Shown here: in pieces, positions 1 through 5,298 of the stretch
Numbering within the stretch: position 1 is the stretch's first letter
Layout of the letters: every line of letters begins with the position of its first letter
From: an archaeon
GTDB lineage: Archaea > Nanobdellota > Nanobdellia > Woesearchaeales > GW2011-AR9
DNA length: 7,236 bases
Assembly (NCBI GenBank): GCA_023266155.1
Contig: JAHFRS010000055.1
Location: 1 to 7,236, forward strand
Direction: 5' to 3'
Made by a program: the position numbers and the translations under genes
Notes under the pieces: model-generated
The model's database searches: none
Seen by the model: the letters and a program-made list of their open reading frames with translations, nothing else
Told to the model about the DNA's origin: nothing

Positions 1-2
1 GA

Positions 3-596
3 ACAATTGTAGGTGCTGTTCTTGGAGTATCAGAAAATAGAAAATCTCAACCGATTAGAAGAGCTTACCCCTCACAGTATTCTTATGAAGATACTTTAAC
101 AGAAGATTTTCAAAGAAGAAAGACATTAATTCCTCAGAGTGAATTACTACCAACTCTATGGGGGACACCCGTTTATGGTCATGTTTTATCACCATTATAT
201 CTGGGATTATTAGATATCTTTTCTAATCATAGTAATGGTGGCACTCAGATTGCATTGACTCCAGCAAGTGAATCAAAAGTAGCAAGTGATTATGAAAAAG
301 AGATTCTAGCTGAGCATGGAATTAATCCAAATGTTCCACAACTTCCTGTAAGGTTGGAAGCGATGGCAAAAAAAGTTGCTAAAACTTTTGCTCAACATGG
401 ATTGTTATATACAGGTCAAGATTGGTTACAGGATAGAAAGGGAAATTTTTATTTCTTGGAAGTTAATTCGGGACCAGGGCTAGAAATTTTCAATACACTA
501 TACAATTTTGGAAGAGGTGATGAAACGACAGCTATGAGAATTGGAACAAGAAAACTTGCTGAAGCATTAAGAGATTATACACCTCCCTCTATTTAA
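3..596 (+). CDS. C-terminal part of a RimK-like ATP-grasp ligase (5' end outside window)
   Basis: The frame is open from the left edge to a TAA at 594-596, giving about 197 residues, so the gene's start lies outside the window. The C-terminal third resembles the end of RimK-type ATP-grasp ligases, which use ATP to form amide bonds through an acyl-phosphate. It shows a Gly-Gln-Asp step near 414-422, then a Leu-Glu-Val-Asn-Ser-x-Pro-Gly-Leu motif at 456-482. In this fold the Asp, Glu (459-461) and Asn (465-467) would bind magnesium-ATP. A TTG at 255 could be taken as a start, but the frame is coding-like well upstream of it. All the arginine codons are AGA or AGG, unlike the genes to the right, which suggests different ancestry. 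The substrate cannot be deduced. The family call is fairly firm, the exact role unknown. Confidence 0.7.
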   Translation, partial: TIVGAVLGVSENRKSQPIRRAYPSQYSYEDTLTEDFQRRKTLIPQSELLPTLWGTPVYGHVLSPLYLGLLDIFSNHSNGGTQIALTPASESKVASDYEKEILAEHGINPNVPQLPVRLEAMAKKVAKTFAQHGLLYTGQDWLQDRKGNFYFLEVNSGPGLEIFNTLYNFGRGDETTAMRIGTRKLAEALRDYTPPSI

Positions 597-769
597 AATA
601 AATTATCCCCTTTACTTTCTAGGCGATTGCGAAAATTGAGCATATCATCGCGATCGCTGTTAAACTCATCGATTAGGACCTGAATTTTAGTGCAACGTTC
701 CGTAACGAAGCGGAGGAAAAACTCGAGGTTTGAGGTTCGGGCGTAGTTGTAGAGAGATACATGGTACCT
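593..769 (-). pseudogene. Coding-like remnant, C-terminal fragment of an unrecognised protein
   Basis: Read on the minus strand, this stretch gives about 58 residues ending in TAA at 593-595. The peptide is amphipathic and charged, with a Tyr-x-Val-Ser-Leu-Tyr-Asn-Tyr start and a helical Arg/Asp/Glu-rich end. Its codons (CGC, CTC, TAC, GTC) look coding and differ from the AT-rich neighbours. There is no credible start codon at its 5' end. The open frame continues to 850, but there it runs through the promoter and first codons of the plus-strand gene at 839, so that extension is probably noncoding. It could be the tail of a decayed or displaced gene, or a chance open frame. The stop is only a few bases from the stop of the ATP-grasp gene. 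I do not recognise the family. Confidence 0.3.
729..742 (+). repeat. Left arm of a 14-bp inverted repeat
   Basis: TTTGAGGTTCGGGC here is the exact reverse complement of 1253-1266. The two arms bracket the 118-aa gene with its promoter and are about 510 bases apart. The match does not extend beyond 14 bases on either side. Confidence 0.5.
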
Positions 770-794
770 ATTAAGTAGTAAAATAACTGAAAGA

Positions 795-831
795 TTTAAA
801 TACTTGCTGTTATACCCTAAGATATTGAGGT
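795..831 (+). promoter_or_regulatory. TATA box and Shine-Dalgarno site of the 118-aa gene
   Basis: A strong archaeal TATA box, TTTAAATA, lies at 795-802, which predicts a transcription start near 825-830. GAGGT at 827-831 is followed by a 7-base spacer and the ATG at 839. The TATA box and ribosome site together fix the start of the downstream gene. The Shine-Dalgarno site lies very close to the predicted transcript start. Confidence 0.55.
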
Positions 832-838
832 AAACAAA

Positions 839-1195
839 ATGGACCATCAAATAATGGATCTGGACACAAAAATTTCAATGAGTGATATTAAAGCCAATTT
901 AAGGCAAGATCGTGGAGATTATGATCCCCGATATACTCAATATTTAGCGGATAGGCTACCAGGTGAATGTTCTCCAAGAGAATTTTTTCAATGGGGTAAT
1001 CAACTGATAAATGAACTATCTTCTGGACAAAGTTCAGATCCAACAAAACCTATTCCTGGCAGTGTTGTCGTTTATGCAAGAAAGCAGGGAAGTTTTTTGC
1101 TCACAGATTTTGGGATAGCTTTATCGCAAAAATATTGTCCGCAAGAATTTGCAAAAGGGGTAAGGAAACTTCATAGAGAATTATATTTGGAGTAA
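839..1195 (+). CDS. Hypothetical 118-aa protein
   Basis: This small protein starts at ATG 839 behind a GAGGT ribosome site and a TATA box at 795-802, and ends in TAA at 1193-1195. I do not recognise a family. It has no signal peptide and no membrane segment. The first third is polar and acidic. The middle has a Pro-Arg-Glu-Phe-Phe-Gln-Trp-Gly segment that looks helical. The last third has a hydrophobic strand (Gly-Ser-Val-Val-Val-Tyr) and a basic helix near the C-terminus. Arginine codons are mixed (AGA, AGG, CGT, CGA). The gene stands alone, between inverted repeats at 729-742 and 1253-1266, and converges on ahcY. That setting is compatible with an accessory or mobile origin, which is inference. 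Confidence 0.6.
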   Translation: MDHQIMDLDTKISMSDIKANLRQDRGDYDPRYTQYLADRLPGECSPREFFQWGNQLINELSSGQSSDPTKPIPGSVVVYARKQGSFLLTDFGIALSQKYCPQEFAKGVRKLHRELYLE

Positions 1196-1209
1196 AAAGA
1201 CGCCAACCG

Positions 1210-1241
1210 CTTCTTTATTATTTCTTCAAATCTTTGATTTG
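1210..1241. terminator. T-rich tract and small hairpin between convergent genes
   Basis: After the stop of the 118-aa gene comes a T-rich run (about 1210-1226), which can terminate archaeal transcription. It is followed by CAAATC-TTT-GATTTG (1227-1241), a 6-bp inverted repeat with a 3-base loop. The position between two convergent genes fits a terminator, but the hairpin is AT-rich and weak. Confidence 0.3.
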
Positions 1242-1252
1242 ACGATTGTTTA

Positions 1253-1266
1253 GCCCGAACCTCAAA
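1253..1266 (-). repeat. Right arm of a 14-bp inverted repeat
   Basis: GCCCGAACCTCAAA is the exact reverse complement of the arm at 729-742. It lies in the gap between the convergent 118-aa gene and ahcY. Confidence 0.5.
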
Positions 1267-1312
1267 TTGTAACTAACGTATGGCATTAAGCACAATTCTA
1301 TTATTTCCCTCA

Positions 1313-2719
1313 TCAATACCGATAATGTTCCGCTTTATACGGGCCTTCTTTGGAAAGGTTCAAATATGCCGCCTGCACATCAGTCAAGGTATCCATCTCC
1401 ACTCCAATTTTCTGCAGATGCAACCTGGCAACTTCCTCATCCAATTTCTTTGGCAGCATATATACGCCAATCAGATGCTGTTTTGTCCACAATTCAATCT
1501 GCGCCAGCACTTGATTGCTGAATGAATTGCTCATCACAAAGGAAGGATGTCCGGTTGCACACCCTAAATTAACCAATCGTCCTTCAGCCAGAATATATAA
1601 TTCTCTTCCATCTGGAAACAGATATTTATCATACTGTGGCTTAATATTTTCTCTTCCCGCTCCTGATTTTGTATTCAGCCATTCCATGTCAATCTCGCAA
1701 TCAAAGTGGCCAATGTTACAGACAATAGCTTGATCTTTCATGGATTTAAAATGTCTATCTACGATAATATCCCGGCAGCCGGTTGTCGTTACAAAAATAT
1801 CGCCTTCTTTCACAGCGGTATCCATCTTCTTGACTTCATATCCTTCCATGGCTGCCTGTAAGGCATTAATAGGATCAATCTCTGTAATAATAACTCTACA
1901 GCCATATCCTCGCAGTGATTGCGCACAGCCTTTTCCAACATCGCCGTATCCTGCGATCACGGCAACTTTGCCTGCTAACATCACGTCTGTTGCACGCTTA
2001 ATGCCATCAACCAATGATTCCCGACAGCCGTAGAGGTTGTCAAATTTAGATTTAGTGACGGAATCATTGACGTTAATTGCGGGAAATAATAATTTTTTCT
2101 CTTTGAGCATTTGGTATAAGCGATGCACTCCGGTAGTGGTTTCTTCTGAGATGCCTTTGACTTCTTTGGCGATGGTAGTCCAATGGCGAGGATTTTCGGT
2201 ATAGGTTTGTTTCAAGACCGCCATAACTTCCATCATCTCTTCTCCTTCGGCATGGTAATCTTTATTCAGAAGAGCAGGATTTTGTTCTATTTCCACTCCT
2301 TTGTGAATCATCATGGTGGCATCGCCGCCATCATCAACAATTAAAGTTGGCCCTTTATGTCCAGGAAAAGTTAATGCTTGCTTGGTGCACCACCAATATT
2401 CTTTGAGAGTTTCTCCTTTCCAGGCAAAAACTGGAATTCCTGCTTGAGCGATAGCTGCGGCAGCATGATCCTGGGTTGAGAAAATATTACACGAAGCCCA
2501 GCGCACCTCTGCACCAAGGGCAGCTAACGTTTCGATAAGAACCGCAGTTTGGATAGTCATGTGCAGAGAACCGGTGATACGAGAACCTTGAAGTGGCTTT
2601 TGCTGTTGATATTTCTCACGAATTGCCATCAGCCCGGGCATTTCTTTTTCGGCGATTTTAATTTCTTTCCTGCCCCACTCGGCTAAGGCAAGGTCTTTTA
2701 CTTTGTAATTTTGAGTCAT
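1313..2719 (-). CDS. ahcY: S-adenosyl-L-homocysteine hydrolase, bacterial/eukaryotic type
   Basis: Adenosylhomocysteinase, a cytoplasmic NAD-dependent enzyme. It splits S-adenosylhomocysteine into adenosine and homocysteine and so relieves product inhibition of methyltransferases. From the ATG at 2717-2719 it has 468 residues. Visible are Gly-Ser-Leu-His-Met-Thr (His53), the Asn-Ile-Phe-Ser-Thr-Gln-Asp-His-Ala block near 78-86, and Val-Asp-Asp-Gly-Gly-Asp at 128-133. The Thr-Lys-Ser-Lys-Phe-Asp motif has Lys223 and Asp227. The NAD loop GYGDVGKG is at 257-264, Asn-Ile-Gly-His-Phe-Asp at 335-340, and the C-terminus is His-Tyr-Arg-Tyr. It has the roughly 40-residue insert near 150-190 and the YRY tail of bacterial enzymes, which shorter typical archaeal versions lack. 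This suggests transfer from a bacterium. The frame extends upstream to a GTG at 2729-2731, but that GTG lies inside the GAGGTG ribosome site, so the ATG is preferred. It is divergent from gatD. Confidence 0.96.
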   Translation of the reverse strand: MTQNYKVKDLALAEWGRKEIKIAEKEMPGLMAIREKYQQQKPLQGSRITGSLHMTIQTAVLIETLAALGAEVRWASCNIFSTQDHAAAAIAQAGIPVFAWKGETLKEYWWCTKQALTFPGHKGPTLIVDDGGDATMMIHKGVEIEQNPALLNKDYHAEGEEMMEVMAVLKQTYTENPRHWTTIAKEVKGISEETTTGVHRLYQMLKEKKLLFPAINVNDSVTKSKFDNLYGCRESLVDGIKRATDVMLAGKVAVIAGYGDVGKGCAQSLRGYGCRVIITEIDPINALQAAMEGYEVKKMDTAVKEGDIFVTTTGCRDIIVDRHFKSMKDQAIVCNIGHFDCEIDMEWLNTKSGAGRENIKPQYDKYLFPDGRELYILAEGRLVNLGCATGHPSFVMSNSFSNQVLAQIELWTKQHLIGVYMLPKKLDEEVARLHLQKIGVEMDTLTDVQAAYLNLSKEGPYKAEHYRY

Positions 2720-2728
2720 AGTATGATA

Positions 2729-2734
2729 CACCTC
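2729..2734 (-). promoter_or_regulatory. Shine-Dalgarno site that decides the ahcY start
   Basis: On the minus strand this reads GAGGTG, followed by 9 bases and then ATG at 2717-2719. The GTG of this site is in frame with ahcY and could be mis-called as the start, adding four residues. Confidence 0.7.
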
Positions 2735-2753
2735 GTTTAAGTGTTTGGCAAGG

Positions 2754-2769
2754 ATAATATATATAAAGG
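2754..2769. promoter_or_regulatory. Shared TATA tract of the divergent ahcY/gatD promoter
   Basis: ATAATATATATAAAGG carries TATATATAAA (2758-2767) on the plus strand, about 27 bases before the gatD ATG at 2790, which predicts a leaderless transcript. On the minus strand the same bases read TTTATATATATTAT. There they predict a start near 2735, giving a short leader that holds the ahcY ribosome site. The central TATATATA is palindromic, so TBP could bind in either orientation and the flanking BRE would set direction. Confidence 0.6.
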
Positions 2770-2789
2770 TTTAGAAATTGTGGTACAGT

Positions 2790-4094
2790 ATGCCTTATCC
2801 CGGTGATAAAGTTAAAGTTGTAACCAAAGACCAAACCGTTGAAGGAATTCTGATGCCCAGTTTTGATGAGGAAGCTGTTTTGGTCAAGCTCGATAGCGGC
2901 TATAATTTTGGGTTCAAGAAAAAAGACGTGACGAAAATAACTTTAATGGAGAAAGCTAAAGAAAAGAACATTGCTGCTGCAAAATCACTGCTCCCGGTCA
3001 AAGATCTTTTAACCATCTCAATTCTCCATACAGGTGGAACAATTGCTTCTAAAGTAGATTATCAAACAGGGGGAGTGGGTGCCTATTTCAAGCCTGAAGA
3101 ATTAGTTGCACTGTTTCCTGAACTCAAACAGATTGCGAACGTTAAAAGCCGGCTTATTAAAAATATGTGGTCACAGGATATGCGTTTTTCTCATTATAAC
3201 TTAATCGCCAAAGAAATTAAAAAAGAATTAGAGGCGGGAGCGGAAGGCGTTATTGTCACTCAAGGCACGGATACATTGCATTACACTGCTGCAGCCTTGG
3301 CATTTATTCTGGAAGGGCTGACAAAGCCCGTGATGATAGTAGGTGCACAGCGTAGCTCTGATCGGGGCAGTAGCGATGCCTTCCTGAATGTCGTGAATGC
3401 CGCCTATTTTATTACTCATTCTGATTTTGGCGAAGTAGGGATATGCATGCATGGCAGTTCAAGTGATGATACCTGTGTCATTTTACCGGCGACAAAAACC
3501 ATGAAATTACACACCTCACGACGAGATGCGTTTAAAGCAGTGAACACAGCCCCTTGGGCGAACGTGGATTATGCCAAGCAAAAAGTAGAATTTGTCTGTT
3601 CAACGTACAGGAAAAAAAGCAAATTGAAAAATCTTACTCTGAGACTCTTTAAGGAGGATATCAAAGTTGGGATTATCAAGCAGCATACCAATATGTACGC
3701 CGAGCAATTTCTCTTTTATAAAAATTATGATGGTGTTATCATCGAGAGTACAGGCTTAGGATGTCTGCCAATAACAAAGATGGATGACTCTACGCAAGAA
3801 AGTGAGAATATCTGCAAAGCGATTACGGCGTTGATACAGAAAGGGGTCATTGTCGTTGAGGCTCCACAAACTATTTTTGGCAGGCTTAACTTAAATGTTT
3901 ATGAAGATCAGCGCAGAGCACAGCAGATAGGTGTTTTAGGCAATGGCAATGATATGACTCCTGCTACCACATTTATCAAATTAGCGTGGTTGCTGTCAAA
4001 TTATCCTCGGGAGGAAGTGATGAAGCTCCTCGGCATGAATCTTCGCGGGGAAATTAATAAACAGCTTGCATATGAACCGGATTTTCTGAATTAG
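2790..4094 (+). CDS. gatD: Glutamyl-tRNA(Gln) amidotransferase subunit D
   Basis: GatD is the asparaginase-like glutaminase of the archaeal GatDE complex. It releases ammonia from glutamine or asparagine, which GatE uses to convert Glu-tRNA(Gln) to Gln-tRNA(Gln). From ATG 2790 the protein has 434 residues, a usual length. Residues 1-55 form the small beta-barrel domain (Gly-Asp-x-Val start). The asparaginase domain follows, with HTGGTIAS at 80-87 (Thr84), QGTDT at 158-162 (Thr160, Asp161), GAQRSSDRGS at 185-194, and Lys239 in KLHTSRRDAF at 239-248. The four catalytic positions are therefore present. An in-frame TTG at 2778 adds four residues but lies between the TATA tract and the ATG. The ATG is about 27 bases from the TATA tract, which suggests a leaderless mRNA. 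There is no ribosome site. The partner gatE is not in the window. Confidence 0.96.
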   Translation: MPYPGDKVKVVTKDQTVEGILMPSFDEEAVLVKLDSGYNFGFKKKDVTKITLMEKAKEKNIAAAKSLLPVKDLLTISILHTGGTIASKVDYQTGGVGAYFKPEELVALFPELKQIANVKSRLIKNMWSQDMRFSHYNLIAKEIKKELEAGAEGVIVTQGTDTLHYTAAALAFILEGLTKPVMIVGAQRSSDRGSSDAFLNVVNAAYFITHSDFGEVGICMHGSSSDDTCVILPATKTMKLHTSRRDAFKAVNTAPWANVDYAKQKVEFVCSTYRKKSKLKNLTLRLFKEDIKVGIIKQHTNMYAEQFLFYKNYDGVIIESTGLGCLPITKMDDSTQESENICKAITALIQKGVIVVEAPQTIFGRLNLNVYEDQRRAQQIGVLGNGNDMTPATTFIKLAWLLSNYPREEVMKLLGMNLRGEINKQLAYEPDFLN

Positions 4095-4145
4095 GTCGAG
4101 ACGCGGACATTTGGTAAAAAACATATGGTCTATAGTTAGTATATA

Positions 4146-4169
4146 CTTTTGAGAGGTATTTTTCAAAAG
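4146..4169. promoter_or_regulatory. Inverted repeat abutting a TATA box (possible operator)
   Basis: CTTTTGA (4146-4152) and TCAAAAG (4163-4169) are perfect 7-bp arms separated by 10 bases. The right arm ends one base before the TATA box at 4171-4178, so it covers the BRE region. A dimeric regulator bound here would touch TFB. No regulator is encoded next to it. Confidence 0.4.
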
Positions 4170-4170
4170 A

Positions 4171-4178
4171 TTTATAAA
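4171..4178 (+). promoter_or_regulatory. TATA box of the 4213-4877 transcription unit
   Basis: TTTATAAA predicts a transcript start near 4200-4203, about 10 bases before the ATG at 4213. A second AT-rich run (TTTATATTATA, 4196-4206) is also present. There is no clear ribosome site before 4213. Confidence 0.55.
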
Positions 4179-4212
4179 TCAATGGTTGTCTCACCTTTAT
4201 ATTATACATAAC

Positions 4213-4407
4213 ATGGAACCTGAATTTAGGAATAATGTGCCAGGACTGGGGAGAATAATGATTCCTCCTAACATGGGGGTAGTTTCCAGGCCGATAAGAG
4301 TACAGCGTCCTAAGCCTCTTCCAGCAATGGTGACTGTGCCGGAATCATTAGATTCTGGACAAGAACCACGTTTAACTCCCCATTTGCCATGGTGCAAGGT
4401 GAAATAA
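4213..4407 (+). CDS. Proline-rich 64-aa open frame, possibly the N-terminal part of the next gene
   Basis: This frame runs from ATG 4213 to TAA at 4405-4407, directly downstream of a TATA box. The peptide is rich in proline and arginine, looks disordered and matches no family I know. Its last 19 bases overlap the start of the next frame at 4389, which lies in a different phase and has no ribosome site of its own. Two readings fit. It may be a small leader gene that hands ribosomes to the next gene by translational coupling. Or the two frames may be one protein of about 220 residues broken by a frameshift or sequencing error near 4389-4404. It is shown separately because the sequence cannot decide. 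Confidence 0.4.
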   Translation: MEPEFRNNVPGLGRIMIPPNMGVVSRPIRVQRPKPLPAMVTVPESLDSGQEPRLTPHLPWCKVK

Positions 4408-4877
4408 TAGTCCCTACAGTCGGGCAGTATTTTGGAGCAAACCAGATGCCATATGTCCTAGGTAATGATGAGAAAGTACAGGGTTTGTATGTCAGTGAAA
4501 ATGGTGTTTTTTGCACTATTATTGGTTTGGGACGTGATGTCATCAGCGAAAATCCATCTCGTAAGTATCGTTCTTTATGGTATGATGTCAATATTGCTAA
4601 AACTGATCTTGGTAGTGTGCCAGATTTTTCCTCTGTGCCTTTCCATTTTTATGTCTTGGATGTGGCGCCAGCCTACCTTCAAGATGTTATTGATGTGATT
4701 CGTACAGGTGCTTCGCCTGAAAAAAGAGCGGCTGTTTCCATCGTCAGCAAAGATCAAAGTTTAGTGCAGAGAGTCGCTGAGTTGTATCAACAAGAGCATT
4801 TAACTTTTGTCAAAGGCGATCGTCATGGTGATATTATTGATCCTAACCTCTCCGGCTATTTCAGAAAGAAAGAATAA
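4389..4877 (+). CDS. Hypothetical 162-aa protein
   Basis: This frame runs from ATG 4389 to TAA at 4875-4877. I do not recognise it with confidence. Residues 1-50 are rich in beta-strand and glycine, beginning Met-Val-Gln-Gly-Glu-Ile-Ile-Val-Pro. They have a faint feel of the N-terminal domain of exosome cap proteins (Csl4/Rrp4), too weak to name it. Residues 75-105 are hydrophobic strands and a helix, and residues 110-162 are charged and helical with a basic end (Arg-Lys-Lys-Glu). There is no signal peptide or membrane segment. The frame is open upstream only to 4314, with no other ATG, and there is no ribosome site. Translation therefore probably depends on the overlapping frame that ends at 4407. 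A T8 run follows the stop. Confidence 0.7.
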   Translation: MVQGEIIVPTVGQYFGANQMPYVLGNDEKVQGLYVSENGVFCTIIGLGRDVISENPSRKYRSLWYDVNIAKTDLGSVPDFSSVPFHFYVLDVAPAYLQDVIDVIRTGASPEKRAAVSIVSKDQSLVQRVAELYQQEHLTFVKGDRHGDIIDPNLSGYFRKKE

Positions 4878-4880
4878 TTA

Positions 4881-4888
4881 TTTTTTTT
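4881..4888 (+). terminator. Oligo-T terminator after the 162-aa gene
   Basis: Eight consecutive T residues begin three bases after the stop at 4877. T-runs on the coding strand are the usual archaeal termination signal. Confidence 0.55.
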
Positions 4889-4896
4889 CGATAATC

Positions 4897-4904
4897 TTTT
4901 AAAT
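4897..4904 (+). promoter_or_regulatory. Putative TATA box of the tRNA-Leu gene
   Basis: TTTTAAAT is centred about 30 bases before the first tRNA base at 4930, the usual spacing in archaea. The purine-containing bases just upstream could be a BRE. The match is moderate. Confidence 0.4.
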
Positions 4905-4951
4905 TGCCAGTTAAATCGTACTGATTGATGCAGGGGTGGGAGAGCGGCCAA

Positions 4952-4995
4952 ATGAAAACGAAATTTTCGCCGACCGAAAATTGTTTTTGGGCTGG
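4952..4995 (+). other. tRNA intron 1, D-loop, 44 bases
   Basis: The BHB motif has a central helix GGCC (4946-4949) with GGCT (4990-4993), which contains one G-U pair. The 3-base bulges are AAA (4950-4952) and GGA (4994-4996). The outer intron helix pairs TGAAAAC (4953-4959) with GTTTTTG (4983-4989). The inner one pairs AATTTTCG (4962-4969) with CGAAAATT (4975-4982) around a CCGAC loop. Cleavage after the second base of each bulge gives a normal D-loop with GG and three A residues. This position is rare for tRNA introns outside a few crenarchaea. Confidence 0.8.
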
Positions 4996-5011
4996 ATCCG
5001 CTAGCTTGAGG

Positions 5012-5024
5012 AGCTTGCTCAGAA
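5012..5024 (+). other. tRNA intron 2, canonical 37/38 site, 13 bases
   Basis: The central helix pairs TTGA (5006-5009) with TCAG (5019-5022). The 3-base bulges are GGA (5010-5012) and AAG (5023-5025). The rest of the intron is one G-C pair closing a CTTG tetraloop (5013-5018). Splicing yields a 7-base anticodon loop with anticodon GAG. The intron is close to the smallest size that can form a BHB. Confidence 0.8.
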
Positions 5025-5056
5025 GGCTAGTCCCTTAGTGGGTACGCGTGTTCGAA

Positions 5057-5123
5057 TGCCAGTATCCTAGGCAAGATGGGCGGGCATAAAGCCCACCGCG
5101 ACGAATAGGATGTGGCATGAAAG
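5057..5123 (+). other. tRNA intron 3, T-loop 59/60 site, 67 bases
   Basis: The central helix pairs TTCG (5051-5054) with TGAA (5118-5121), including one G-U pair. The bulges are AAT (5055-5057) and AGT (5122-5124). The intron helix starts with GCC (5058-5060) and GGC (5114-5116), leaving A5117 unpaired or paired with T5057, so the motif is slightly relaxed. Further in, ATCCTA (5064-5069) pairs with TAGGAT (5106-5111). A GC-rich hairpin TGGGC/GCCCA lies at 5077-5081 and 5091-5095. The same sequence is repeated unchanged at 5218-5284. Confidence 0.78.
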
Positions 5124-5137
5124 TCACGTCCCCTGCA

Positions 5138-5146
5138 TTTTTCTTT
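5138..5146 (+). terminator. T-rich terminator of the tRNA gene
   Basis: TTTTTCTTT directly follows the discriminator base of the tRNA. A similar TATTTTCTTT follows copy 2 at 5299-5308. Confidence 0.5.
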
Positions 5147-5194
5147 AGTAGAGCTCTGGGGTTGATAAGGGGCAAAGCCACTTATGGCGAAGTG

Positions 5195-5298
5195 CTTAGT
5201 GGGTACGCGTGTTCGAATGCCAGTATCCTAGGCAAGATGGGCGGGCATAAAGCCCACCGCGACGAATAGGATGTGGCATGAAAGTCACGTCCCCTGCA
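5195..5298 (+). pseudogene. 5'-truncated tRNA-Leu copy (3' part only)
   Basis: It contains the variable-arm remainder, the T-arm with a complete intron 3 and the acceptor strand CCCCTGCA. It has no acceptor 5' strand, D-arm or anticodon arm. No GCAGGGG partner occurs between the copies. The bases just upstream (GTG instead of CCC) destroy the CCC/GGG variable stem. There is no TATA box at the right distance. It is most simply a truncated copy or an att-like scar. A split-tRNA 3' half expressed with a distant 5' half cannot be excluded. Confidence 0.6.

Larger units (their letters stand above)
4930..5137 (+). tRNA. tRNA-Leu(GAG) with three introns
   Basis: The exons are 4930-4951, 4996-5011, 5025-5056 and 5124-5137, 84 bases in all. 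The acceptor stem pairs GCAGGGG (4930-4936) with CCCCTGC (5130-5136), and the discriminator is A5137, as expected for leucine. CCA is not encoded. The D-stem is GGA (4939-4941) with TCC (4997-4999). The anticodon stem is CTAGC (5001-5005) with GCTAG (5026-5030). The anticodon loop is TTGAGGG with anticodon GAG (5008-5010). The long variable arm at 5031-5045 has a CCC/GGG stem and marks a class II tRNA. The T-stem is GCGTG (5046-5050) with CACGT (5125-5129), and the T-loop is TTCGAA+T. Every arm closes only after removal of introns at the D-loop, 37/38 and 59/60 positions, each flanked by a BHB motif. The fold was worked out by hand. Confidence 0.88.
5034..5148 (+). repeat. Direct repeat, copy 1 (3' part of tRNA-Leu plus terminator)
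   Basis: The first 104 bases (5034-5137) are identical to 5195-5298. The unit covers most of the variable arm, the T-arm with intron 3, the acceptor 3' strand and the trailing T-run. The trailers differ only slightly (TTTTTCTTTAG here, TATTTTCTTTAG in copy 2). The offset between copies is 161 bases. Confidence 0.95.

Noticed and set aside
645..662. GCGATCGC palindrome as a HIP1-like or regulatory repeat
   Set aside because: It occurs once in the window, so there is no support for a repeated element.
1280..2033. Three plus-strand open frames (1280-1525, 1515-1733, 1740-2033)
   Set aside because: All lie antisense inside ahcY, whose full-length conserved protein explains the sequence.
3228..3452. 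Minus-strand open frame inside gatD
   Set aside because: It is a shadow of the conserved GatD sequence and has no promoter or family motif.
4197..4757. Open frames on both strands overlapping the 4389-4877 gene
   Set aside because: They are in other phases of a better-supported frame, with low-complexity or odd peptides and no start signals.
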